DNA of 64,000 nucleotides from JBQLZO01 sp052168315. GTDB taxonomy: Bacteria; Planctomycetota; Phycisphaerae; Phycisphaerales; UBA1924. Of the stretch, positions 40,393-49,226 are shown piece by piece. Positions within the stretch are counted from its first letter, which is position 1. Each line of letters starts with the position of its first letter. A model generated the notes under the pieces. That model saw only the letters and a list, made by a program, of their open reading frames with translations. It was not told the DNA's origin and did not search any database. The translations under genes and the position numbers were made by a program. The stretch lies in contig JBQLZO010000024.1 in assembly GCA_052168315.1 (NCBI GenBank), positions 1 through 64,000 on the forward strand. The letters run 5' to 3'.

Positions 40393-41034
40393 TTATGGGA
40401 GCGCATCGGATGTCGCAGCGAGGCGCTTAGGCAGACGGACAGGCAGGCGTGCGGACGAGCCGTCGAGGGCGATGAGCTCGATGAGGATGTACCGGGGCAG
40501 TTGCGCTTGCGGATCAGTCTGCCCCGATCGGGTCTGACCGACGGTGGTTGCCCATGTCACCGGATCCATGTGTTGCATGGTCAGCGCTGCGACGCCGGTC
40601 ACCACCGTTCGCTCGCTCGGCGGTGCGCCGACGGGGCCATCGACGGGTTGGCTGGTGCGCACGAGTTGGTCGCCGTCGGGGTCGATGCTCCAGCGCACCC
40701 GCTGCCATCCGGTCGCGGTGTGGCCATCGCCCGATGGGATCCGGTTCGCGGTGATGAATTCCAGTGGCTCACTCGGCAAGCCGGTCAGATCGAGCCATCC
40801 CGGCGCTGGTTCGCTCAGATCGTCGGCCAGCGCATCCAGGGCGCGTTCGAGCGCCCCGCGTCCAGCGTCGGTGCCAATGGCCCGCTCGGCGTGCATCCAG
40901 CCGACCGACAATCCCGCGATCGCGGCCGCGAGCAGCGCCAGCAGGACCGTGGCGGCGAGCGCTTCCACGAGCGTGAACCCCGCGCGATGGCGCGCGACCG
41001 ATCGCGGCTTGGCGTGTCGGAGGCGCTGACTCAT
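40393..41034 (-). CDS. gspJ: GspJ minor pseudopilin
   Basis: A 213-residue prepilin-like protein. The cleavage motif is RAGFTLVEALAATVLLALLA (cut after G at residue ~19, Glu at +5). The C-terminal globular domain includes WQRVRWSIDPDGDQLVRTSQ and YILIELIALDGSSARLPV. Length and order fit GspJ. The start overlaps the stop of gspI (ATGA). Confidence 0.86.
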   Translation of the reverse strand: MSQRLRHAKPRSVARHRAGFTLVEALAATVLLALLAAAIAGLSVGWMHAERAIGTDAGRGALERALDALADDLSEPAPGWLDLTGLPSEPLEFITANRIPSGDGHTATGWQRVRWSIDPDGDQLVRTSQPVDGPVGAPPSERTVVTGVAALTMQHMDPVTWATTVGQTRSGQTDPQAQLPRYILIELIALDGSSARLPVRLPKRLAATSDALP

Positions 41035-41507
41035 TGCGTCTCACCTTCCTCAGTATCCGCGACAGGACGAGTTGTCGGAATCGCCCGCCACCACACGATG
41101 GGATCATGGCTCTCGGTGGCACCCCCGGGGCGCGCGGCGAAGCGCAGCACTGTCACGGCGAAGTCTCCGCCGGCTGCCACGGGGCCATCCGGATTCGGGA
41201 TGGTGTCGTGGACTGGCTCGACCGGCGCGATCTCGACGATCCACACGACGCCCTCGACCTCGATCGATGAACCCGTGATCTCTCCGATCGGATCCGCGGC
41301 GCCGTCTGATGAGGACCGCTCCGAGCTCCACGCTCGATCGAACTCAGCGTTCGCAACGGCCATCACCATGGGCGCCAGTGCCAGCATTCGCCGATGGCGA
41401 TCCGCATCCGCCAGCGAGCGCAGAACACTCACCGCGGCGGCGCCCACCGCGGCGAGCAGCGCTGCCGCCACGAGCACCTCCAGCAGTGTGAGGCCACAAC
41501 GGGGCAT
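41031..41507 (-). CDS. gspI: GspI minor pseudopilin
   Basis: A 158-residue prepilin-like protein with a very short leader: MPRCG then LTLLEVLVAAALLAAVGA, with Glu at +5. The family segment MLALAPMVMAVANAEFDRAW matches the conserved stretch behind the GspI helix. The C-terminal part has VWIVEIAPVEP. The ATG overlaps the stop of gspH (TAATG). Confidence 0.86.
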   Translation of the reverse strand: MPRCGLTLLEVLVAAALLAAVGAAAVSVLRSLADADRHRRMLALAPMVMAVANAEFDRAWSSERSSSDGAADPIGEITGSSIEVEGVVWIVEIAPVEPVHDTIPNPDGPVAAGGDFAVTVLRFAARPGGATESHDPIVWWRAIPTTRPVADTEEGETQ

Positions 41508-42010
41508 TACGGAGCCACCTCCCCATCACGCCCCAATGCCCGGTCATCGATGATCAACTGGCCCGAGATCCCGAGCCACCGCAGTTGCGCTGCGACCGCA
41601 TCATCTCGTCGCACGACGATCACAACATCCGCCGACCGACCGCGGTGATCGAACGCCAAGATCCCCTCCTCGCCGCCGGCGCCATCCTCTGTCACAAGTT
41701 CAATATGCCATGGTCGCGCGAGCGACAGAACGGCGCGTGGGCTCCCCATTCTTTGATCACCATCAACGGCTCCGGCGCGCAAGCGGAGCGCCCGTCCATG
41801 ATCTTCGGGTGTGATCGACGCGCCGCCGGAAGTCACCGCGATGAGGCGGGCCCGATCCAGCGCGGCATGGATGCGGATGATGGTCGGGCGTGGGTCATCG
41901 CCGCTCCGCTGCAGCAACGCCAGGCCCGACATCGCGGCCAGCGACAGGATCAGCAGCGCTGCGAGCGTTTCGATCAGCGTGAGTCCATGGGCGGCGCCGG
42001 TCCGTGCCAT
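41507..42010 (-). CDS. gspH: GspH minor pseudopilin
   Basis: A 167-residue prepilin-like protein from ATG MARTGAAHG; a TTG 11 codons earlier also opens the frame. Cleavage site HG-LTLIETLAALLILSLAAM. The region RIHAALDRARLIAVTSGGAS resembles the GspH conserved helix. The beta-rich C terminus includes LGISGQLIIDD. Coupled to gspI by an overlapping stop/start. Confidence 0.84.
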   Translation of the reverse strand: MARTGAAHGLTLIETLAALLILSLAAMSGLALLQRSGDDPRPTIIRIHAALDRARLIAVTSGGASITPEDHGRALRLRAGAVDGDQRMGSPRAVLSLARPWHIELVTEDGAGGEEGILAFDHRGRSADVVIVVRRDDAVAAQLRWLGISGQLIIDDRALGRDGEVAP

Positions 42011-42095
42011 CGGTCGGGTGCTCCGAGCGGGGATGCGTGGCAATCAGTGCAGATGCGATGATGAGGTTGAGGGGGGAAGTTGGGGGGGGGCGGGG

Positions 42096-42572
42096 TCAGG
42101 GGGCGTTGTGGTTGGCGGTATCGCGGAGCTGATCGGAGAGGATGTCGGCGGCGTCGGTGCCCGGTTCGCCGCCGGGCGCGCCGTCGGAGCCGTAGGAGAC
42201 GACTTGGTAGGGAGCGCTGTTGGGACCGGGCACGATGTACTGATAGGGATTGTCCCAGGGGTCGATGAGCTTGTCGGGCTGCAGCAGCGGCGTGGCGCGC
42301 CCGGAGATCGGGCGCGTCAGCGCGATCAGCCCATCGCCCATCTCCGGGTACGCGCCGGTCTCGATCGCGTGGGTCTCCAGCGCCTGCACGATCGCGGCGA
42401 TGCCGCTCTTGGCCAGCTCGCGGCGGGCGCGGCCGACCTGGCCGCCGAATGAGTACACGAGCGTCGCGGCGATGAGCCCGAGGATGACCACGACCGCGAG
42501 GACCTCCACCAGCGTCATGCCGCGAGGATGGGTGTGCGGCTTGGATTGTTGTGACGCGTTGGGATTGATCAT
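42096..42572 (-). CDS. gspG: GspG major pseudopilin
   Basis: A 158-residue protein from ATG MINPNASQ; a GTG 14 codons upstream is an alternative. Cleavage motif HPRG-MTLVEVLAVVVILGLIA with Glu at +5. The GspG landmarks are all visible: AIVQALETHAIETGAYPEMGDGL-like middle, then LIDPWDNPYQYIVPGPN, then VSYGSDGAPGGEPGTDAADI, which holds the calcium-binding Asp residues. This is the main subunit of the pseudopilus. A spacer of ~115 bases separates it from gspF. Confidence 0.93.
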   Translation of the reverse strand: MINPNASQQSKPHTHPRGMTLVEVLAVVVILGLIAATLVYSFGGQVGRARRELAKSGIAAIVQALETHAIETGAYPEMGDGLIALTRPISGRATPLLQPDKLIDPWDNPYQYIVPGPNSAPYQVVSYGSDGAPGGEPGTDAADILSDQLRDTANHNAP

Positions 42573-42686
42573 GGGGTCGCTCGATGTTGGTCTGCCGGGG
42601 CGATCGTCGGTCACTTTGTCGGTCGGTGGCTGCTTCGATCGGTCGGACGCAGGACGGACCGCGTGTTCACTCCGCTTCGGTGCATG

Positions 42687-43925
42687 CTAGAAGGTCTGTG
42701 CCAGGCGGAGCATGGGCGCGATCGCGGCGTACACGACGATCCCGATCAGGGCGGCCATGGCCAGGATCGCGGCCGGCTCCAGCGCGGCGGCCAGCCGCGT
42801 GATCATCCGCTCGGCCGAGGCGTGCTGGCGTTCCGAGAGTGTTTCCAGCACGGCCGGGAGCTCTCCGGACTGCTCCCCGACCGCGATGACCCGCACGAAC
42901 ACCGGCTCGAACACCGCCGATCGTTCCAGGGCCGGGGCGATGTCAGCGCCCGATCGCAGATCGGATCGCAGTTCCGTCAGGGCCGTGCGCATCGCCGCGT
43001 TGCCGACTGTGGGGATCGCGAGCCTCAGCGCCTCATCCAGCGGGATGCCACCTCGGAGCAATCGTGAGAGCAGGCGTGCCAGACGGGCGGTCTGGGATCG
43101 CCGGAGCACCGGTCCGGCCAGCGGCATCAAGAGCCTGAGCCGGGCCAATCGCGGTGTCCACAGCAGCCAGGCGATGCCGGACAGGGCCATCACAATGCCG
43201 ATCACTGCCATCATCCAATGCTCCCGGATCAGCGCGCCGCTCGCGAGCAGGGCGTCCGTCGCCGCCGGCACCGGCACGCCTGCATCGCGCAGCACGCCGA
43301 CGAGCTGCGGGAGCGTCACGGTGGCGAGGAACACGGCGACGCCGACCCCGAGCACGAGCAGCAGCACGGGATACGCCAGCGCCGCTGAGAGCTGGGTCTT
43401 GAGCTCATCGCCGCGGGCGCGCTCGGCGGCGAGCTCCGCGCAGGTCTGGCCGAGCGAGCCGTTGGCCTCGGCCGCATCCAGCAGCGCCCGGTCGGCCTCG
43501 GAGAACCACTGGGGGTGGTCGTGGGCCGCGCCCGCGAGGCTCTGGCCACGGCGGACCGCATCGGCGAGCACCCGCGACAGCGAGCCCGCGGCTCTGCGAT
43601 CAAAGGTGCTCGCCAGCGTGTCCAGCGCTGCGACCAGGGGTGTGCCCGTCAGCAGCAGCATCGAGAGCCCCTCGTACCACTCCACGCTCGCGGCGGTGTT
43701 GCGGCCTCGCTGCCACCGCCGGAGCACTCCGCCGAGCGCATCTCGGATCCCCGCGGGCAGGCGGATCGGGTGTTGGCCGGCGCCGCCGACGGCCGCGATG
43801 GACTCGGCGAGCAGACCGGTGGACCGCAGCGTCGCCCGGGCGGCGGCGGGGCTGTCGGCGGCGATCTCGCCGCGGCGGCGGGCGCCGGTGCCCAGTTCCA
43901 GCGCTCGGTAACGGAACACGGCCAT
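42687..43925 (-). CDS. gspF: GspF inner-membrane platform protein
   Basis: A 412-residue protein of the T2SF family. N-terminal FRYRALELGTGARRRGEIAAD, two helical-bundle repeats (VEWYEGLSMLLLTGTPLVAAL...; RRSQTARLARLLSRLLRGGIPLDEAL) and three membrane segments (YPVLLLVLGVGVAVFLATV, WMMAVIGIVMALSGIAWLL, ALEPAAILAMAALIGIVVYA). It forms the rotor/core under the ATPase. Its start overlaps the last base of gspE. Confidence 0.92.
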   Translation of the reverse strand: MAVFRYRALELGTGARRRGEIAADSPAAARATLRSTGLLAESIAAVGGAGQHPIRLPAGIRDALGGVLRRWQRGRNTAASVEWYEGLSMLLLTGTPLVAALDTLASTFDRRAAGSLSRVLADAVRRGQSLAGAAHDHPQWFSEADRALLDAAEANGSLGQTCAELAAERARGDELKTQLSAALAYPVLLLVLGVGVAVFLATVTLPQLVGVLRDAGVPVPAATDALLASGALIREHWMMAVIGIVMALSGIAWLLWTPRLARLRLLMPLAGPVLRRSQTARLARLLSRLLRGGIPLDEALRLAIPTVGNAAMRTALTELRSDLRSGADIAPALERSAVFEPVFVRVIAVGEQSGELPAVLETLSERQHASAERMITRLAAALEPAAILAMAALIGIVVYAAIAPMLRLAQTF

Positions 43926-45526
43926 CAGCGGATCTCCGTGCCCGGATCACGCGGAACCGGCTCGCTTGTCGCTGGCGCTGCGACGCCTGTGGTGAGGCTC
44001 GCGGCTCCGAAGACCTCGGCATCCTCGATGAGCGTGACCCGGTCGACCTCCTCGAGCGTTGTGATGCCCGCATCGACGAGCGCGAGCCCGCTCTCGCGGA
44101 GCGTGCGCATGCCCGCGGACCGGGCCGCCTGGTGCAGCGCGGCCAGCGACGCATCGCCGGCGACGAGCTCGCGGAGCGCACCGTCCATGGTCAGCAGTTC
44201 GAAGAGCCCGACCCGTCCCTTGAAGCCGCTGCCCAGGCAGTGGATGCAGCGCTGGCCATCTGAGGATCGTCCAGCGCCCGCGCACGCGCCGCAGAGGCGT
44301 CGGACGAGCCGCTGCGCGAGCACGCCCAGCAGCGAGGCGTTGATGAGGTAGCCCTCCACTCCGAGATCGCGCAGCCGCGTGATGGCGCCCGCGGCGGAGT
44401 TAGTGTGCAGCGTCGAGAGCACGAGATGGCCGGTCAGCGCCGACTGCACCGCGATGCGGGCGGTCTCGCCATCGCGGATCTCGCCGACCATGATCACATC
44501 CGGGTCCTGGCGGAGGATGTGCCGCAGTCCGGTCGCGAAGGTCACGCCCTTCTTGGTGTTGATCTGCGACTGGCTGATGCCCGAGAGCTCATACTCGATG
44601 GGATCCTCCAGCGTCATGACATTGAGCTCGCCCGTGCACACGAGCCTGAGCACCGAATAGAGCGTGGTCGTCTTGCCGGATCCGGTGGGCCCGGTGACCA
44701 GCGCCATCCCGTGGGACATGCCGCAGAGGCGCTTGAACCGCGATTCGATCGCCGGGTCCATCCCCAGCCGCGGCAGCTCGAACAGGTCATCGCGCCGTTT
44801 GTCCAGCAGCCGGATCACGACGCGTTCGCCCTGGGCCGTGGGCAGGCTGGAGAGCCTGAGGTCGATCTCGCGGGTCCCGATCGTGACGGTGGCGCGGCCA
44901 TCCTGGGGCAGCCGCCGCTCGGCGATGTCCATGCGGCCCATGACCTTCACGCGGCTGGTCAGCGGCGCCAGCGCTTCGATCGGCAGACGCCGGGCCTCGT
45001 GCAGCACACCATCGATCCGGTAGCGGATCGCGACGGACTCGTGCTGCGGCTGGATGTGCACATCGCTGGCCTCGCGGCGGAGCGCATCGAAGAGGATCGC
45101 GTTGACCAGCCGGACCACCGGGGCCCGCCCGCTCGTGGCCAGCAGATCGCGTTCGGAACGCTCCAGAGCGGATGCGAGCCGGGCTGGGTCGAACAGGTCC
45201 TCGTCGGGTGATTCGTCATCGCCATCGCTCGCCGCTGCGGTGTTCACTTCGCTCGATGCGGCGTCGGCCAATTGCTCTGCGACCGCATCGAACGCGTCGG
45301 CCGCCGCCTGAGAATCCAGCACGCACGCGTGGATGTGAAGTCCGAGCCTGGCCCGGAGGTTGTGCAGCGCCAGCGGCCAGCCCGGACGGTCCGCGATCAG
45401 TACCCGGGCGCACGCATCGGGCGAGGGGCGCGGCAGCGGCGTGATCGACCAGTGCCGCGCGAACTCGATGGGGATGCGGGCGCTGAACCACGCGAGGTCG
45501 TCGGGATGGTGTGCTGCGGCCTGCAT
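43925..45526 (-). CDS. gspE: GspE secretion ATPase
   Basis: A 533-residue hexameric ATPase. N-terminal N1E-like domain (ADDSPDE region and before), then ASDVHIQPQHESVAIRYRID, Walker A GPTGSGKTTTLYS near 289, Asp box MTLEDPIEYEL, Walker B PDVIMVGEIRDGETA and His box STLHTNSAAGAI. The C-terminal metal knuckle has two CxxC pairs (RLCGACAG...CIHCLGSGF). It powers pseudopilus growth. It lies between gspD (69-base gap) and gspF (one-base overlap). Confidence 0.95.
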   Translation of the reverse strand: MQAAAHHPDDLAWFSARIPIEFARHWSITPLPRPSPDACARVLIADRPGWPLALHNLRARLGLHIHACVLDSQAAADAFDAVAEQLADAASSEVNTAAASDGDDESPDEDLFDPARLASALERSERDLLATSGRAPVVRLVNAILFDALRREASDVHIQPQHESVAIRYRIDGVLHEARRLPIEALAPLTSRVKVMGRMDIAERRLPQDGRATVTIGTREIDLRLSSLPTAQGERVVIRLLDKRRDDLFELPRLGMDPAIESRFKRLCGMSHGMALVTGPTGSGKTTTLYSVLRLVCTGELNVMTLEDPIEYELSGISQSQINTKKGVTFATGLRHILRQDPDVIMVGEIRDGETARIAVQSALTGHLVLSTLHTNSAAGAITRLRDLGVEGYLINASLLGVLAQRLVRRLCGACAGAGRSSDGQRCIHCLGSGFKGRVGLFELLTMDGALRELVAGDASLAALHQAARSAGMRTLRESGLALVDAGITTLEEVDRVTLIEDAEVFGAASLTTGVAAPATSEPVPRDPGTEIR

Positions 45527-45595
45527 CGTCGGGCTGTCCGCCTTCAGAGTGCTGTGGGGACGGATACTGGGGGTGATGGCTCCCCGGGATCGATG

Positions 45596-47923
45596 CTATT
45601 CGATCCAGCGCGGCTCGATCCGCGGGTGGCCATCGTCGGGCAGCTGGCCCTCGACGATCGCCTTGGCCGAGAGCAGCCGCAGGTCTTCGAGCATCGCATC
45701 CCGCAGGATCTGGGCGTTGATGAACACATAGAACCGGTCCCGCGAGCTCGACTCGCTGGTGGTTCCGAACAGCGGCCCGATGAGCGGGATCTGGCCGAGC
45801 ACCGGCACCCGGCTCTCGCCCCGGCTGCTGGCCTCGTTGAGCAGCCCGCCCACGACGACCGTGAACCCATCCGGGACGGTGACCGAGCCCTCGATGGTGT
45901 TGGTCTGCCGCGGCGGCGGGAGCACGCCGCCATCCTCGGTGATGATCGACTCGCCGGTGAAGGCGCTGAGCTCGACCGCGTAGCGGAGCACCAGGTCCTC
46001 GCCCGCGGCGATCCGCGGCGTGACGGTGATGGTCGTGCCCGCCTCCGACTCGCCGCCGAAGGAGGTCGTCGCCACCGTGTTGGACGCGTTGATGCTCGTG
46101 AACGGCCGGGTGGCGACCGATCGGACCGACGCGGGCTCGTTGTTGTTGGTGACCACCATGGGCGTGCTGATGTTGCGGCCGCGGTTGACCGTCCGCAGCG
46201 CTCGCAGCGTCACCGAGTAGTCGCCCGGTCGGATCACGATGCCAGTGAATCCCGTGCCGGTGGCCAGCGCGCCGCTCCCGGCCTCGCTCGCGAGCCCGAA
46301 GAGCGAGGCGAGGTTGATCGAGGTCTGGCCGGCGTCGAACTGGGTCTGGAGTTCGGCGCCGAACGAGAGCGCCTCGCTCTCGCTCATCGTCAGCAGCGCC
46401 ACCTCCAGCATCACCTGCGGCTCGCGGCGATCGAGCAGCGCGATGAGCTCCCGGATCCGCTGGTGCATCTCGGGCAGCGCGAGCACCACGAGGCGGTTGA
46501 GCCGGAGATCGGTCTCGATGCGCGGCGGCTCGATGGCGCTGATGAGCCGCGGGCCGGCGTCGGCGCCGGCGCTCGCGGTTGTCGAATTGGAGATGGCGTT
46601 GGCGTTGGTTCCGGCCGGCTCGAACAGGCCGGCATTGTCGTTGGATTGTGATGTCGGCTCGGTGGCCAGGAGGCGTTCGAGCGTCTCGCGCACGGCCTCG
46701 GGATCGCGGTGGCGGAGCTCGTAAGCGATCAGCTGCGGCCGGCGCACCTCGCGGGTCGCCGAGAGCGTGGCGACGAACGATTCGAGCTGGGTGTGCCCGG
46801 CCGGGGTGGCTTCGACGATGACCACGCCCGTTAGCGCATCGGGCACGACGCGTGTGAGGCGGCCGGACTCGCCCGCGAAGGCGGTGAGCGTGGAGGCCAG
46901 TCGTTCGGGATCGACGCCCGGCAGCGCGTAGGTCTGGATCGTGCGGTCGGCCGGCGCATCGAGCCGCCGCACGAGGGCTTCGGCGGCCTCGACCTCCGTG
47001 GCTCGTCCCCGGATCACGATCTCCTGCCGGGGCGCGAGATCGATCGCCCGGAGGAGCTCGGTCGGATCGGTCGTGGCGGGCGGACGCAGCGAGCGCCACC
47101 GCTCGATCGCGGCCAGCGCTTCGGCCGGCGGGATGTGCGTGAGGTGGATCGTGCGCTCTTCAATCAGCGGGCTCGCGGTGTCCAGGGCATCCCCGAGGCG
47201 CAGCGCATCGCCCACGAGCGTGCGGGGACCCTTGATGCGAAGGTACGGGCTCTGGCCGACGGCGGCGACCACACCGCCGCCCGCATCGACCACGGGCTGG
47301 AGCATGGTGACCAGCGGCTCCGGCCGCGTGCCACGCGGCCGGACGAACACCTCGATCACGCTGGCACCCGGCGCGGCACTGGCGGCGTCGTCCACATCCA
47401 AATTCCAGCCGTCGAGGATGATGGGCGAGGTCGCGATGCGGCCGACGCCCTGCTGCTCGCCGCGGACGATGCGGAAGATCTGCGCCCTTGGATCGAAGAG
47501 CACCTCGAAGCCACGCGTCCGGAGCGTGGCGGTGGTCAGCGCCCACAGCCGATCGACGGGCAGGCCATCCTGGAGCCGGAGCGTGATGGTCTCGTTCTCG
47601 ATGAGTCTGGTGTCGTACAGCACATCGATCGCGAGGCGGCTACTGGCCAGTTCGATGAGATCACGCAGCGTGATGGTGCCGGGCAGTTCAATGCGCTCGC
47701 CGATGTTGGATGCGGCGGCATCGGGTGCGGGGGTAGCGGGGGGGGCAGGGGGTGCGTTGCCATTGGCGTTGTTCTGCGCCGGCGCCGCTGCGGCAACCAG
47801 CACTGAGACACTCGCGGACAGCGCGAACACGAAGATGCGGTGTCGGCGAACGCGAAGCACTGTGAATCGCCGGGACGAAGCAACTCGGGACGACTGCGAG
47901 CGGGCTGGCACGGCGGTGTTCAT
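45596..47923 (-). CDS. gspD: GspD outer-membrane secretin
   Basis: A 775-residue protein from ATG MNTAVPARSQ; further upstream the open frame is not expected to be translated. Export segment HRIFVFALSASVSVLVAAAAP. An N0-type domain (ITLRDLIELASSRLAIDVLYD) and several N1-like ring domains follow (YALPGVDPERLASTLTAF; AYELRHRDPEAVRETLERLL; RLNRLVVLALPEMHQRIREL). The secretin barrel has VMLEVALLTMSESEALSFG, TFTSINASN, TNTIEGSVTVPDGFTVVVGG and VPVLGQIPLIGPLFG. It forms the exit channel. First gene of the operon; its promoter should lie between 47924 and 48006 or within the neighbouring gene. Confidence 0.95.
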   Translation of the reverse strand: MNTAVPARSQSSRVASSRRFTVLRVRRHRIFVFALSASVSVLVAAAAPAQNNANGNAPPAPPATPAPDAAASNIGERIELPGTITLRDLIELASSRLAIDVLYDTRLIENETITLRLQDGLPVDRLWALTTATLRTRGFEVLFDPRAQIFRIVRGEQQGVGRIATSPIILDGWNLDVDDAASAAPGASVIEVFVRPRGTRPEPLVTMLQPVVDAGGGVVAAVGQSPYLRIKGPRTLVGDALRLGDALDTASPLIEERTIHLTHIPPAEALAAIERWRSLRPPATTDPTELLRAIDLAPRQEIVIRGRATEVEAAEALVRRLDAPADRTIQTYALPGVDPERLASTLTAFAGESGRLTRVVPDALTGVVIVEATPAGHTQLESFVATLSATREVRRPQLIAYELRHRDPEAVRETLERLLATEPTSQSNDNAGLFEPAGTNANAISNSTTASAGADAGPRLISAIEPPRIETDLRLNRLVVLALPEMHQRIRELIALLDRREPQVMLEVALLTMSESEALSFGAELQTQFDAGQTSINLASLFGLASEAGSGALATGTGFTGIVIRPGDYSVTLRALRTVNRGRNISTPMVVTNNNEPASVRSVATRPFTSINASNTVATTSFGGESEAGTTITVTPRIAAGEDLVLRYAVELSAFTGESIITEDGGVLPPPRQTNTIEGSVTVPDGFTVVVGGLLNEASSRGESRVPVLGQIPLIGPLFGTTSESSSRDRFYVFINAQILRDAMLEDLRLLSAKAIVEGQLPDDGHPRIEPRWIE

Positions 47924-48006
47924 GCCCCAAGCGTATCCGAAGTACAGGCCGCTACGGGCACTCGTCGGCCTCTGGGAGCCCCGACCCCGAGCGGCCCGGA
48001 TCCTGC

Positions 48007-48777
48007 TCATTCCATTCCCGCGGCGATGGCCTGTGCCCACGCGGCGGAGACGGCGGCGATGTTGGCGGCCTGGTTCTGGATCGCCACCGACACGGCCTGC
48101 CCTGCGTTGAAGCCATTGAGCAGGTCCTGCATCTCGGATGGGAACGCCTGCCCCGCCGAGTCCGCGGCGGCTTTGGCCCGCAGGAGCCGGTTGAGCGTGG
48201 CGGCCTCATCGGCGTCGAAGCCGCCGAGTCGGTACGCCGGAGCGGCCGCGAAGGCCTGATCGACCGTCGCGAGCGCCGACAGGGTCGACTCCATGGCGTC
48301 CGGGGCCGCGGCGATCGCGGCGGCCCGAACGCCCGCCAGCCAGACGGCCTGCTCGGATTCGAGGCTCTGCAGGGCGGATTGCTCGGTCGCGAGCTCGGTG
48401 ATCTGCTCGTTGGTGGCCAGTCCCGCGGTGACCGTTCGCTGCAGGCTCTGGATCAGCGCCCGCTTGGCGGCGATGGCGCTGTGGGTGGTGCTGAACTCGT
48501 CGTAGCCGGCCTCGGCGGCGCCGGCCCCGGCCGCGAGGATGGCGCTGGTGTTGTCGGCGTTAGCGCCCGCGGCGGCGAGCACCTCGGGGATGAGCCCGGC
48601 CATCCGCAGGGCCGCGTCGAGCTGGGATGCGGTGGGCGGTGCGGGCTCGGGCGGATCGGCGATGGCATCACGCTGCGGGACCGCGAAGGAGGCGATGACG
48701 ATGAGGGCCGCGAGCACGAGGCCCCCGGCGAGGCCGATGGCGATGCGTCCGGCGTTGTTCTGGATGACGGGCGGCAT
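48007..48777 (-). CDS. membrane-anchored helical protein, paralogue of 26111-26857
   Basis: A 256-residue protein from ATG MPPVIQNN, with GAAAGGATCC upstream. One membrane anchor (IAIGLAGGLVLAALIVIASFAV) is followed by an Ala-rich helical exterior: LRMAGLIPEVLAAAGANAD, FSTTHSAIAAKRALIQSL, RTVTAGLATNEQITELATEQ and ATVDQAFAAAPAY. It shares overall plan and several positions with the protein before RHS 1. It is on the same strand as gspD, 84 bases upstream, and divergent from RHS 2, so it may lead the gsp operon. Role unknown. Confidence 0.75.
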   Translation of the reverse strand: MPPVIQNNAGRIAIGLAGGLVLAALIVIASFAVPQRDAIADPPEPAPPTASQLDAALRMAGLIPEVLAAAGANADNTSAILAAGAGAAEAGYDEFSTTHSAIAAKRALIQSLQRTVTAGLATNEQITELATEQSALQSLESEQAVWLAGVRAAAIAAAPDAMESTLSALATVDQAFAAAPAYRLGGFDADEAATLNRLLRAKAAADSAGQAFPSEMQDLLNGFNAGQAVSVAIQNQAANIAAVSAAWAQAIAAGME

Positions 48778-49226
48778 GGATCGGGATCCTTTCGTGAACT
48801 GAGGATCTGGACCGAAGAGCAAACACCAAACTCCCAACACCCCAGGCTCTCGTGTGCAAGGACTTATGTGCAATCACTCATGAGTCGCCCGTCAGCGCCC
48901 GCAACGGAGCGCGCGGGACGATGCGTGGCTTGCATCGGACCGATGAAGATACCGCGCCACCCGCCCCCGCCAAACTCATTTCCATCGCTGGGCCAAAAAT
49001 CTGCACATTCTTCGCGGACCAGTGTGGAAGCAACTTGCGTGCGTCGGGTCCGTGCGCATGCTGTGGTGTTCCTGAGATCGGCGCACGCATCGATGTTCGT
49101 GCGCCTGCCTCCACACTCTGCGTTGATCGCGCACCACCGTGGCCGGCATCGCTGTGCCGGCGCGGACCGCGATCATGGCGCTGGCCCGTCCCGGACACCC
49201 TCTTGCTCAGTCAGTGAGGTGCGACG
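48778..49226. promoter_or_regulatory. divergent intergenic region between the helical protein/gsp unit and RHS 2
   Basis: About 450 bases with no convincing gene. It must hold the promoter of RHS 2 and probably that of the 48007 gene and gsp operon. CTTATGTGCAATCACTCATGAG near 48862-48885 is a locally AT-rich part. No classical sigma-70 boxes stand out. Confidence 0.5.

Noticed and set aside
45216..47099. A 627-codon minus-strand open frame
   Set aside because: It lies wholly within gspE/gspD DNA in another frame, is Arg/Gly/Ala-rich and has no domain; GspD in the correct frame shows a complete secretin.
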